A stretch of DNA of 64,000 nucleotides. It comes from Paralvinella palmiformis. Its lineage: Eukaryota; Annelida; Polychaeta; Terebellida; Alvinellidae. Each line of letters begins with the position of its first letter. The stretch's first letter is position 1. Below, piece by piece: positions 1 through 9,900 of this stretch. The DNA lies in the NCBI GenBank assembly GCA_025642065.1, contig JAODUP010000012.1, forward strand, positions 2,411,001 to 2,475,000, given 5' to 3'. The notes under the pieces are model-generated. The model saw only the letters and a list, made by a program, of their open reading frames with translations, made no database searches and had not been told where the DNA came from. The position numbers were made by a program, and so were the translations under genes.

Positions 1-71
1 TTATGAATCGATACATACATGTGTACATACGTACGTACGTACGTAAAGCAATGCTTTTACAACCATGAAAA

Positions 72-265
72 CGCTCTTATACACTCCAATGACCTAGTGT
101 CAGAGGAATCACCATGAAACTAGTCACCGGAAATGGCTTTCACTCGCTCAGTGGAAAAGAGTTTTAACTGAAGTCATTTTATTTGTGTGAATGTGTAAGC
201 TGAGGCTTATGGCGAATAAAAATGTGGAAAGGAAGTGTTTTTCTGATTATGTATCTATTTTTAGT

Positions 266-313
<48 letters not shown>

Positions 314-455
314 GCGATAAGCCTCAACTTTACACATTCACACATACAAAATGACTTCAGTTAAACTCTTCCACTGAGAGAGTAAAAGCCATTTCCGGTG
401 ACTAGTTTCATGGTGATTCCTCTGACACTAGGTCATTGGAGTGTATAAGAGAAAC
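72..455. repeat. Long inverted repeat around a (TA)n core
   Basis: The arm at about 72-217 and the arm at about 311-455 are reverse complements over roughly 145 bp with only a dozen or so differences and a few indels. The spacer holds a unique ~50-bp stretch and a (TA)n run (269-311) adjoining the right arm. The arrangement is that of a fold-back or MITE-like element, or a palindromic duplication. No transposase is present. Confidence 0.8.
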
Positions 456-794
456 GTCACGAAATATCTATCGCTTAATTAATTGTTATTAATTGCTATT
501 GGAATCAGCTGATAAGTGAACGTGTCGGAATAATACTGCGCCTTTAAGGAGGAAATAGTTGAAAACAGCAAGGATATTATTAACTAAATATGTAGGAACG
601 AGGATGTTAAATTTGGTAAGATAAATGAAGTATTTTGAAATATCTATTTTGTGTCCACTTACTCTTTTTACAGACAAAATAATATGACAAATTATTTATG
701 TACTGGTATATGGTAATGATAACGATATTTTGTTTATATATCACCACATTTAATTGTACTTTATTATTATTATTAGTAGTAGTAGTAGTAGTAT
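456..794. other. AT-rich non-coding stretch
   Basis: Nothing recognisable; it ends in a short (TTA)n/(GTA)n run at about 762-794 that adjoins the tail of a SINE-like element. Confidence 0.4.
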
Positions 795-1012
795 TTATCC
801 CTGACTCAGACCTGTTTCAATCCACAACACACCTCGACTCCCAAGGGAGATACAACGCATGATGTCATTATAGGCGCATAGCATTACTGAGAGGCACAGC
901 CGTCACGTCCTGTCAGGTTCTCATTTCTGACTGAGTGAACCAGTCGTCAAATATATCATTACAGCTCCGGCGGAGACTCGAACCCGCAACAGTATCAAGA
1001 ATTATTTCAGTA
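795..1012 (-). mobile_element. SINE-like element, third type (tRNA-like head)
   Basis: Read on the minus strand, a GCGGGTTCGAGTCTCCGCC block at about 968-990 matches a tRNA T-arm / polymerase III B box (GGTTCGANNCC). About 170 bp of unique body follows, ending in a triplet-repeat tail (TAC/TAA units, about 760-800). The A box is poorly preserved. Confidence 0.45.
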
Positions 1013-1356
1013 ACTAATATATAGTTAGAACAATGAGATAAGAGTTACTAAACATATACGGAACACACGACAAGGCTACGATAAAGGGACAAATAGATCT
1101 TAGTCAGTGTGACTATTATCGTGATAAATATAACTGACTGTAAATGTGACCGTGTCGGACAGAAGCCGCGATGAGACGAACGTATATAAGGAATTTGTGT
1201 CAATATGGAATAAGTGTCAAGAAAGGAATATTTCCATGTCATTAGTTGATTTCAGTTTGCGAAAATTCGTTCACTATTTCCAACTGTTGTTTGGCTTATG
1301 GATCATTCGAGAATTCATGGAGTCACTTCTTCAAGTCTCACACCCACAACGCACAA

Positions 1357-1381
1357 CGCGCGCGCGCGCACACACACACAT

Positions 1382-1413
<32 letters not shown>
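1357..1413. repeat. Compound microsatellite (CG)n(CA)n(TA)n
   Basis: Runs of alternating purine-pyrimidine of three kinds are joined end to end. All are Z-DNA or cruciform-prone. Short open frames through it are meaningless. Confidence 0.95.
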
Positions 1414-1767
1414 TGTAATTATTATCATATACCAAAAGAAGACCTTGCAATACAGTGATCTTGTTTATCGATTACTCTTCCCTTGTAAGTCAATGTGTTC
1501 ATTACTCCTCTGGTTGTCTGGGAATTCCAAACTGTTCTAGTTTTATTATTCTCATAAGGGATTTCTCCGATTGTTCCCCAAAGCCGGTTTTGTTAAATCG
1601 TAAAATTTCTTCTTATTTTAATTATCCCAAAAAACCAAAACCCCAAAAGGGAAATAAACAAAAAAGGGAGGACATTAAGTAGAAGAAGATGATGGATAGT
1701 GAAGAAACGTCCAGAGTTTGAATTCACGGTTCGAGATTCTCTGTGCCTGTGCCTTATTATACACAAA

Positions 1768-1847
1768 CCCCCCCCCCCAAAAAAAAAAAAAAAAACCCCA
1801 AAAAAAAGAGAGAGAGAGAGAGAGAGAGACACACACACACACACAAG

Positions 1848-1883
<36 letters not shown>
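1768..1883. repeat. Compound homopolymer and microsatellite tract C11-A17-C4-A7-(GA)n-(CA)n
   Basis: A C11 run is followed by A17, C4, A7, (GA)n, (CA)n, a short (GC)n and (CA)n again. It is the only long poly(A) run in the window. Confidence 0.95.
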
Positions 1884-1884
<1 letters not shown>

Positions 1885-2790
1885 TATTCCCCACAGGCTG
1901 ATGAGTAGTCCGGACATATATATAGGTTTATGTATGTTTTGATGTGTGTAGGTGTAGATCTTTGTATATTTAGTTTTTTTGGTGTATTTATGTATAGATT
2001 TATGGAGGTGTATTATTTAAAGGCTGTTTAGGTGCCGATGTTCTACGCCAGTGCCACCATGTATATGTTTCCTGAAACACACACTCTCTCTTTTTTCTGT
2101 GTGTGTGTTTATGCGGTGCGAAACAGAGAGAGGGGAGAGGAAGTGCGTGTGTGAGTGTTAGTGTGTGTGTAGGTGTGTGTATGTGTGAACGGGACAAAGC
2201 CTTTCCTCCTCGTTCTACCCGGAGCAATCGTTCCCAGGCCGTGTGTAACTAGTAAACAGTTTCGAAGGTGCTTCTATTAACGAACAAGAAGTCTGCCGGG
2301 TAGTTATTTTCGTCCTATAGTTGACCGAGAGTAGGGCTCGTGTTGACGATCAGCAAACACCGGACATCAGCTGACGAGAGATAGACGGCGATATTGGTGA
2401 CTCTGCTAACACGACTAGTTTCTATCACACGCTGACTTCTGTGGACATGGCATAGACCGTCTGTGGGGTGGGTCTTGGACAGCTCAGGTCTCCTCGGCAT
2501 ATAGCCCGAACGACGGCGACACGAAGTAAGCGCAATAATCGTGGCCATGAAGTATGCACCAGCCTGGCTTTGATGGTTTTCACTTTGGGAATAATATGTC
2601 ATGAATGTGAATGTTGCTGACCGTTTCAATATTTTATGTATGTCGGATGATGTTAGGTTAGCAGCATCTCGGAGACCCAGAGACCAATATCTCAGAGTCA
2701 CTACTGAATGTAAATGTGAAGAGTGGAGTCATGTAATATGGTGTGATTGAAAACCATAAACAACACGTAGACAGAGACACAGGTAGGTAC

Positions 2791-2793
<3 letters not shown>
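1884..2793. other. Non-coding stretch with scattered TG/CA runs
   Basis: A 128-codon minus-strand frame at 2315-2701 has no recognisable domain and is not supported as a gene. Short TG-rich patches occur near 2100-2185. Confidence 0.35.
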
Positions 2794-2836
<43 letters not shown>

Positions 2837-2851
2837 ATATATATATATTTA
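2794..2851. repeat. (TA)n microsatellite
   Basis: An alternating TA run, interrupted by TTTTA, directly precedes a SINE copy. Confidence 0.95.
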
Positions 2852-2880
2852 TAAATAGAAGTCTTAGTATATGCTACGCG

Positions 2881-3062
2881 TCTCTAGGTGCAACTCTTAG
2901 GGTGATTAGCCACATACCTCTATTATCTGGGTTCAATTCCTATCAAGGATATGTCCGAAGGGTATTCTACCTTTCATTGACCTCATTACCTTTGGAAGCC
3001 TCCTGACCTATTTATCCTATTATGTGCACAAATATGTGCCATAAAACAGCAAATAAAATTTC
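2881..3062 (+). mobile_element. SINE family 1, diverged copy
   Basis: The copy has a tRNA-like head with a B-box-like GGGTTCAATTCC, then the family body with the words CATTACCTTTGGA and TATGTGCACAAA. It is the most diverged plus-strand copy. Its tail is A-rich (AGCAAATAAAATTT). Confidence 0.7.
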
Positions 3063-3695
3063 ATTTATTTACTGTCTTTCGCGGATCATATAATAACTGG
3101 TTTGATTGGTGCCGTTATACAATTCCAGTGACTCATTCATGCATATATGCGGGCCAGTAAACACACACATACACGTACACAAATACCCTACACACACAGG
3201 AATTCGAATACACAAATGGACAGAGGAAACAATAAGCCTAGCGTAGATGCCGCACTGTATTATAAAGAATGCCCTACAGTATTTATTGTTATATTCCTCT
3301 TGTTAGACATCTTGAATCTTTTGTTAGTGTCAGAAGTCCTCACACGCCTCATACGTGCCTATTGTTATTGTGACACTTCCACCTGAAATCCGTCAATAAA
3401 ACGTCTACGAAATACTTATTTAGTGCCTCAATACAGCCAGATGTAGCCTGGATGTCGAAAATATGTTTCCCGTCACAAGAACTGAAGTTTACTGCCTCAA
3501 GGAAAACTGTCTAACTGTCACATAATTTAATCTTCGTCGGAAGTTATTAAATTATATTAGAATCCCCTAAAAGCAACCTACAAGTTGCACTGATTGCTAG
3601 CTACCGGTGTCAGACTAAGACAACAAGGATCCAGAACAGTTTATCAGATTACTTACCTGCAGGCACACTGATCACTTCACGCCGCCGAAGGTCAG
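3063..3695. other. Non-coding stretch
   Basis: No domain-bearing frame or repeat family was recognised here. A short CA-rich patch is near 3160-3205. Confidence 0.35.
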
Positions 3696-3895
3696 TGATA
3701 GACCGGTTGATGCGCTAAAATCGATTGCTCTCTAATGCAATCTATCGTCTCTCGGGGTTGTCTTTCTGTGTTGGATATTTCATCCATCAATAAAAGGTTT
3801 CCTTCTAATCACCTCATTGGAGTGTAGCCCTCGGTCAGGTGTACTGGGTCAGACCAGTGGCGGGGCTAGACACAAACTTAGTCACCACTCACCAC
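3696..3895 (+). mobile_element. SINE family 2, diverged copy ending in (CTCA)n
   Basis: The block GGAGTGTAGCCCTCGGTCA at about 3820-3838 and the following TGTACTGGGTC match the family-2 body at 43318-43352. The (TCAC)n array begins just after it, as in the other plus-strand copies that end in ACTCACTC. The tRNA-like head is barely visible. Confidence 0.45.
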
Positions 3896-4176
3896 CACTC
3901 ACTCACTCACTCACTCACTCACTCACTCACTCACTCACTCACTCACTCACCACTCACTCACTCACTCACTCACCACTCACTCACTCACCCACTCACTCAC
4001 CACTCACTCACTCACTCACTCACTCACTCACTCACTCACTCACTCACTCACTCACTCACTCACTCACTCACTCACACTCACTCACCCCATCAATCAATCA
4101 ATCAATCAATCAATCAATTAATAACCTTTTCTCACTCACTCACTCACTCATTCACTCAGTAACTCACTCACTCATC
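3881..4176. repeat. (TCAC)n tetranucleotide array
   Basis: About 290 bp of CTCA/TCAC units, interrupted by a (CAAT)n patch at 4088-4118. It probably grew from a SINE family-2 tail. The long His-Ser-Leu-Thr frames through it are not genes. Confidence 0.95.
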
Positions 4177-4287
4177 CACACAAGGGAACGTGTAATAATT
4201 GTCTCCAATATAACCTAGTTAAGACCTATTTAACGCCGACCGAATTCTTCCCATCATATTTTAATAAACGTATTTCTCTGTCTTCAG

Positions 4288-4571
4288 ACGACATATACGC
4301 ACATGTACGCAGAGATAGAGGGATACCAGTGATAAGATGTCACTCCAGGATACACCGAACATGCTCTCCTCATTACAACCATCAGTCGATCAACTCGAGT
4401 CACCTTCAGGCGGCTTCACTCTATCAGTCGGCCTGATCACGTTGCTGGTTCTCGGAATATTGTGCGCCATTTTGGGAGTTATTTATGGATATATTTACTT
4501 CATAAAGATTAATCCGAAGTCGAACAGGACAAGAAAATATGTCGAACAGCAAACTCAAGACGACGATCAAG
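4288..4571 (+). CDS. Candidate first coding exon of a small single-pass membrane protein
   Basis: I do not recognise this protein. An ATG at 4337 opens a frame whose first ~78 residues are a polar N-terminus of about 30 residues, one clear hydrophobic membrane segment (about residues 31-57, rich in Leu, Ile, Val and Gly) and a basic then acidic cytoplasmic-type tail. An in-frame TAG about 21 bases upstream supports this ATG. The exon model rests on a pyrimidine-rich acceptor (tctctgtcttcag, ending 4287) and a donor AAG|GTAACC after 4571, leaving phase 1. The open frame runs on to 4618 only by reading into the presumed intron, where a 21-bp minisatellite begins. No downstream exon was identified. 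It could be a chance frame; the membrane segment and paired splice signals are the main support. Confidence 0.4.
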
Positions 4572-4611
4572 GTAACCCCGGAACCTCGACGCATCTATTT
4601 CTGTTCAGGAA

Positions 4612-4880
4612 GTCGTGAAAGCAACGAGAACAAAATCTTCACCAACGGGAAGAAAGTCGTGATCAGCGAGAACAAAGTCGTGAAAGCAACGAGAACAAAA
4701 TCTTCACCAACGGGTAGAAAGTCGTGAAAGCAACGAGAACAAAGTCTTGATGAATGGGAAGAAAGTTTTCATGAGTGGGAAGAAGGTCTTCATTAGTGGG
4801 AAGAAAGTCTTCATTAGTGGAAGGACAGTCTTGATCAACGAGAAGAAAGTCGTGATCAATGGGAAGAAAGTCTTGATGAA
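4612..4880. repeat. 21-bp minisatellite, about 12 units
   Basis: The unit is approximately gggaagaaagtcttcattag plus one base. Units diverge at several positions. Because 21 is a multiple of three, frames stay open on both strands as a seven-residue repeat, but no frame continues that of the upstream exon. It probably lies in an intron or 3' to the exon at 4288-4571. Confidence 0.85.
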
Positions 4881-5218
4881 AGATTGGTACTTATTTGGCA
4901 AACTGGACATCTTGACCTTTGACATTTCTACAGCGTCAGTCATTATACTTGATCTCTGAACGATCATTAATCATGGCCGTATCCGGTTTAGATGTAATTT
5001 AGTTCAAGGTGAGAAGCGAGCACCTGTTAAATGGCAACGGAATTATCAATCTGCGAAGGAAAGTGATAAAGTGTATAAATGTTAAATGCGTCTTTTATAT
5101 TTGTGTCCAGTATTATTCAGAAGTTATAACATATGACTTAAAATATAAAGACAAAAAAAGGTGGAGATGTGGCTAGTTATTGTCGATTATTTTGTAAACA
5201 AAAGTATATATTGCCAGT

Positions 5219-5220
<2 letters not shown>
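4881..5220. other. AT-rich non-coding stretch
   Basis: No gene or repeat family recognised. Confidence 0.35.
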
Positions 5221-5221
<1 letters not shown>

Positions 5222-5293
<72 letters not shown>

Positions 5294-5342
5294 GCGTGCG
5301 CGTTGGTGTGTGTGTGTGTTGTGTGTGTGTGTGTGCGTGTGT
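5222..5342. repeat. (TA)n(TG)n compound microsatellite
   Basis: TA run to about 5255, then TG/CG-rich alternating run. Confidence 0.95.
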
Positions 5343-5643
5343 TAGCAGTATGAGATGAGGCACTGGCACATAGAATCACGATTCGTGAATAAAGTGGACT
5401 GAATATAGAGCACGACCTTTGAGTCGAGATGTTTATAATATCTCACCAGCGTCGACGCGATAAAGTGTGAACATTGACTTGTTTAAATAATTACTCACCG
5501 AATGACTTAAAATAAAATGAAATACGTTCAGTGATGTCAACAAGAGTGTGTTTTGTTAATATCATATGCACTTTCTTCTATCCTTAAGTCTGTAATTATC
5601 TTTCGGGAAATGCACTATGGATTTCCTTTGCTAAGAAGATTCT

Positions 5644-5646
<3 letters not shown>

Positions 5647-5679
<33 letters not shown>
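5647..5679. repeat. (AAT)n microsatellite
   Basis: Eleven AAT/ATA units, including the poly-Asn frame that they create. Confidence 0.95.
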
Positions 5680-5754
5680 GCCGAAATAGTAGTTTTTTAC
5701 ATGGCTGGCAAACTAAAATGAGGGAGACGCATATGGTCGATAATTTATAGCTTC

Positions 5755-5890
5755 CCCATGGAGACTAATTCTAAATAAATTTGGAATTTAGAATATATAC
5801 CTGACTGGAAGAAAAACACCTCCTACTATAGAGCCACGGCCGAGACGCGAACCTGCGACATCCCGCACAGAATGTTACTACTATAAAACA
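5755..5890 (-). mobile_element. SINE-like fragment with tRNA-like B box
   Basis: On the minus strand the word GTCGCAGGTTCGCGTCTCGGCC at about 5838-5860 resembles a tRNA T-arm. The body is too diverged to assign to one of the other families. Confidence 0.3.
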
Positions 5891-6030
5891 GTACAACAAA
5901 TATCTGTAATAATTATGTGACTACTCTAGATTTAGATATGCCTACATATAATTACATATAAACTCTTAATTAGCATCGTATTCAGGATTTTGGGAATAAT
6001 TTCGCTCAGATTGACTAAATCCCATTTACA

Positions 6031-6083
<53 letters not shown>

Positions 6084-7084
6084 ATATATATATATATATA
6101 AACACATTCTTGATTTATATTAAGTATTAGTCACATGTATCTTGTGACAAAGCAAAATACAACAACATGATCGATGAATAGAATAATAATATTAAAAAAA
6201 ATTAAATCTTGTCGAGAACATTTAAAATAAAAACGATGTCATTAACCTTCGTACAACAATTTGGTTCCACAAACTCATCAACCGGATGGCTCATTAGTAG
6301 AAGTGTCCTGCGTGTTTACAATGGATACCTTTGACCTTTTCCCAAATTCTTGCGTGAAACAATTGGATAGAAAACCTTAAACGTTATCTCTGTAGTTGAC
6401 TCTATGCTTATATTGTTTGTCTCAAGGGAAGTACCAGCTGTTACAATTAGACCAGTTACACAAATAGTTCATATTCATTTGCATTAAAGCAGTTTTCTAA
6501 AATTCGTGAAAATATGTTTATGTTAACGTATCTGACAACGATATAATGAACCTGGTAGTGTCACTGGTCTTTCTGGACACACTGCTGCAGTTATGATAGA
6601 ATTGATCGTGACACGTCTTTTTTCCTGATTAAAAGGTACATTTTATTTGTCAGATAACGTGTTTGACAAGTTTTGATCCCTTAATGCCCTTTTCATGCTC
6701 AACATCTATCCACGTCTACTCTCAATCGTTACCATCTCGGATATTAACTCCCCTTCTGGCGAAATTGGGATATTGTATTGATGATATTTGACAATCGATG
6801 ACTGAACCATTTTTATAAATCAAACATTATCCATCTTGTTCACACCAAAAAAGCATCAATGTTGCGCATCGGTAAATGTTTACCGATTTCTGGTGGGTGA
6901 TCAAAATGAATCTATGGCGATGGTTGGTTTTGACAGGCGTATTAATATGAATAAGTGAACATCGATATGTATAGTTATTTGTGACAAGTTTGATAGACTA
7001 TTTTGATCAATATACAAAATGTACATAGTGTACATCCTTCAACTATATGATAATACAATGTATGTTTAATAAAACGGTCTTACT
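5891..7084. other. AT-rich non-coding stretch with (TA)n at 6031-6101
   Basis: The only structured element is a 70-bp (TA)n run broken once by TTTTA. The rest carries no recognised frame. Confidence 0.4.
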
Positions 7085-7716
7085 AGCAAAAGCGAATTAA
7101 AGGTGCTGTAAAGTGATATCCCAAATAAAATGTCAGTTTTAAACTTTTAAAGAGACGACGCATTGGTAATATCCACCGAAAACATGTTCCACAAGTTGTG
7201 GGGGCTGCATCAGTAAATGTACAATCAGCAAATAATTTGAGTTGAGACACGAGTACCTGCAATACTATTTAAATGCATGACCTGTGTTTTCAAAGTGTGT
7301 TTCTAATGGGCATTTGTTCACACAGATATTCAGGTGCCATGTATAAGTCAATAATAAAATATTGAATGGACACGCTGTTTAACAGGTACCCAAAGTAATT
7401 TTTGAAGAATTGGGGTGATTTGATCATATGTTCCAGTATTTGTCCCTATCCTAGCTGTACTATTCTGGATTCGCTCAAGGTGATTAATTTTATAATCAGA
7501 TATGCCATATAACAGAGAGTTATAATAATCTATATGAGATGTAACAAAGGCATGGACTACAGTTACAAGTGCTTCTTGTGTCAAAGATCCTTTTAAAAAG
7601 TGGATGTTCTTAAGATGGTAGTGGGCAGCACGGCATAGTGATGTGACAGGTTCATGGATATTAAAACATTTGTAAAACACCCCCCCCCCAAATTATTTAC
7701 TGACCCATTGGGCAAT

Positions 7717-7720
<4 letters not shown>
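7085..7720 (-). pseudogene. LINE reverse transcriptase, C-terminal part (CR1/L2 superfamily), decayed
   Basis: On the minus strand this encodes the region after the polymerase palm in CR1/L2-type non-LTR retrotransposons. Visible blocks are the CRAAHYHLKNI-like helix, the HAFVTSHIDYYNSLLYG block, a QNSTARI block and the LLWVPVKQR block, all between about 7380 and 7680. After a stop, recognisable tail-end blocks (APEYLCEQ, then an AAP..W-like block and an ASSL..FK-like block) continue in other frames down to about 7085. Stops and frameshifts show it is dead. Its N-terminal half lies at 8757-9900. The two are separated by a (TA)n tract, a MULE remnant and a minisatellite. Confidence 0.85.

Positions 7721-7811
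<91 letters not shown>
7721..7811. repeat. (TA)n microsatellite, ~90 bp
   Basis: A pure TA run at the boundary between LINE sequence and the MULE remnant, preceded by a C10 run at 7680-7689. It may have grown at the junction of the nested insertion. Confidence 0.95.
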
Positions 7812-7815
<4 letters not shown>

Positions 7816-8290
7816 GCTAACTCAAAGTCCACGGTGAATGTTGTTGAGTCACCCTGGTATCCAAGGGTATCGCACCGATCCTAAATGATGAAGAACTCTT
7901 GATATGTTGACTGGTTCTTGTTGATCAGTAATCCGTAGACACGAGTGACAGAAGATTCGCCAAGGGGTCCAGAAATCACATAGAGTTTACTGAAAAGTGA
8001 TGGAGCAAGGTTGAATGCCTTATCCAGGAACTAGTTAGTGGAACTCGCACCAAAGAATTGATCTCTCAATCTAGATCCACTCATCGTCTAAGACCAGATC
8101 TCCGTCTGAGTTTGGGTTCTTAGATAGATGTTTGGCCCACTTCCGACGCAGTGACTGCTTGAAGCTCTCCGGGTTGCCGAGTTCTGCACAGACTACTATA
8201 GCAGTGTCACAGGTTATGTCCTCCAGTACGTTACAGTATGGTAGTACGTAGCTTGGTAATACTAATAGTAATAGTTGCAGTTCTGATAAC
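7812..8290 (-). pseudogene. MULE (Mutator-like) transposase remnant nested in the LINE
   Basis: The minus strand encodes two blocks of an animal Mutator-like transposase. The first (about 8071-8200) has an ESFKQSLRRKWAKHL..NP...DLVLDDEW block, matching the region before the catalytic domain in FLYWCH-type MULEs. The second (7812-8024) starts with D-K-A-F at 8013-8024, where active elements have the first catalytic Asp in a DGTF motif. It continues with APSLFSKLYVI.GPLGES, a Y.LL.NK.Q.TY block and the second catalytic motif DFE at 7821-7829. The ~40 residues normally between the blocks are deleted, the frame shifts, and an in-frame TAG lies at 7881-7883. The remnant ends at a (TA)n tract. Terminal inverted repeats were not found. 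Confidence 0.75.
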
Positions 8291-8640
8291 GTTTAGATCT
8301 GGTAACGTATCCGTGAAATGGACGAGTGGGTTCTCATAGAAAGTGACAAATATGTGACTTCCAAGCAGATGAACAAATGTCAGGCTTAATTGGTTTACAG
8401 GTTGATCTCCCTCATCTCAATAGAGTTTAATTGTGAATTGCAATTAAACTAAATTCTCATTTGTCACGTATTGCACTAAATTTATTGTACATAACTGAGA
8501 AACAATAAATTACTTTCAATGAAAATATATTTAAATTACAAAAAGTATTATAATAATTAAAACCTTTTGGTGGGAGGAAATATGTATAAATGTAAATAAC
8601 AAATTGGTAAATAAAATCTTAAAATATTTACATTCTTCAT
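8291..8640. other. AT-rich filler inside the nested insertion
   Basis: No protein similarity was recognised. It may be part of the MULE element or another insertion. Confidence 0.3.
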
Positions 8641-8755
8641 TAGAGAGGATTATTTCCTGAGGGGATTGTTATGAGGAGAATTTGTTCTGAGGAGATATAG
8701 TCCGATGGGATTATGTCTAGAGGGAATTATATCCGAGAGCATTATGTCCTTATTA
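8641..8755. repeat. 15-bp minisatellite, about 7 units
   Basis: The units approximate GGGATTATGTCCGAG, with 2-4 changes each (for example gggattatgtctaga, gggaattatatccga, gagcattatgtcctt). It lies exactly at the end of the LINE palm segment. Confidence 0.75.
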
Positions 8756-8756
8756 T

Positions 8757-9900
8757 ATCAGGTAACTAACTGTCTGTCATCAGCATAGTAGTGATATTTC
8801 ACGCCATATCGCTGTATAATGATCCTAAGTGGTCGGGTATAGATTATGAAAACCAGAGGATCAAGAATTGAACCCTGTGGTAAACCACATCACAAAATGT
8901 TAAATACTGTGATACATTATTATGAACAGAAACTCTCTGGGAGCGTTGTTCCGAAAGGGATTGAAATCAATTAAGTACTTTAGCGGATAGACCAAACATG
9001 CCTTTCAACTTGCATGAAAGTACATTATGGTGAATTGTATCCATTGTACCAGATATGTCCAGTCCAGAAGAACAAGTAATCTGGATTACCTTGATCATTT
9101 AACATCATAAAGCCATTTTTCATCCGAACCAAGGTTGCTTCAATCATGTGATCACCTTTATGTGCTGACTGTAGTGATTCACAATGTTATTATTGACTGA
9201 ACATTTGTTTAAGCGGAAAGCCACTACCTTTTTTATATACATTTTAGATAAAACACAGGTCTGTAATTGTTAAGGACATAAGAGTTTAGATAGAGGTTTT
9301 TATTAATGATTTTACAAGGAGAGCTTTCATTGATTTAGGAAAACAACCAGAGGTAATTATTTATTAAATATCTTTGTAACTGGGTTGATTAGGATGTCCG
9401 GACACTCTTTGCCAAGCCATTTAGGCATAGGGTCAACTGCATAGAAAACATTAGAATACCTTTTCAGCAACTGTCTGATAGCATTCTCTGTAACAAGCTC
9501 GTATATATCACTAACATACAAGACCCTTCTACCAATGGTATACCCTATGATAAGGTGCTACAAGGGAACACATTATGTGTATTTAATACCTTTCGACAGA
9601 AAAGGTTATTAAAGCAATAGGCCATATCTTTATCTGAATTGATAAGATTTGGGTATGACTAATTTTTATATGGTACTCTATTCGCAACTATGGAAGCCGT
9701 TCTTTCTTTTCCCTTCCATGCTTTTTGATATTTTTATTATAATATTCTGATTTGGCAGACGCAAAGGTTTTTATAACCCCAATTTTGCTGACCTCGAACA
9801 TTTCATAATGAACATACAAATTGCTTCCGATCAGCATCCGCTCACGATGCCTTCTGTATCTCTCACGACAGGCGCACAGTTAAAATACATCGGCTTTGCT
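8757..9900 (-). pseudogene. LINE reverse transcriptase, N-terminal and palm part (CR1/L2 superfamily), decayed
   Basis: Translating the minus strand in pieces gives the ordered blocks of a CR1/L2-type reverse transcriptase. From high to low coordinates these are an AKSEYYNKNIKKHG-like linker (about 9740-9800), DPMPKWLGKECPDIL (about 9395-9440), a GCFPKSMK...LVKSLIK block, an LNNYRPV block (about 9260), QSAHKGDHMIEATL (about 9130-9170), the first catalytic region (an LD....DTIHHNVL-like block near 9040), GLPQGSILDPLVF (about 8850-8885) and the catalytic YADD at 8776-8787. Several in-frame stops and shifts are present, so it is inactive. It joins logically to the C-terminal part at 7085-7720; about 200 bp of the expected sequence is missing and about 1 kb of foreign DNA sits in its place. 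Confidence 0.88.

Noticed and set aside
2315..2701. 128-codon minus-strand frame
   Set aside because: No domain, no hydrophobic or repeat pattern, no splice context.
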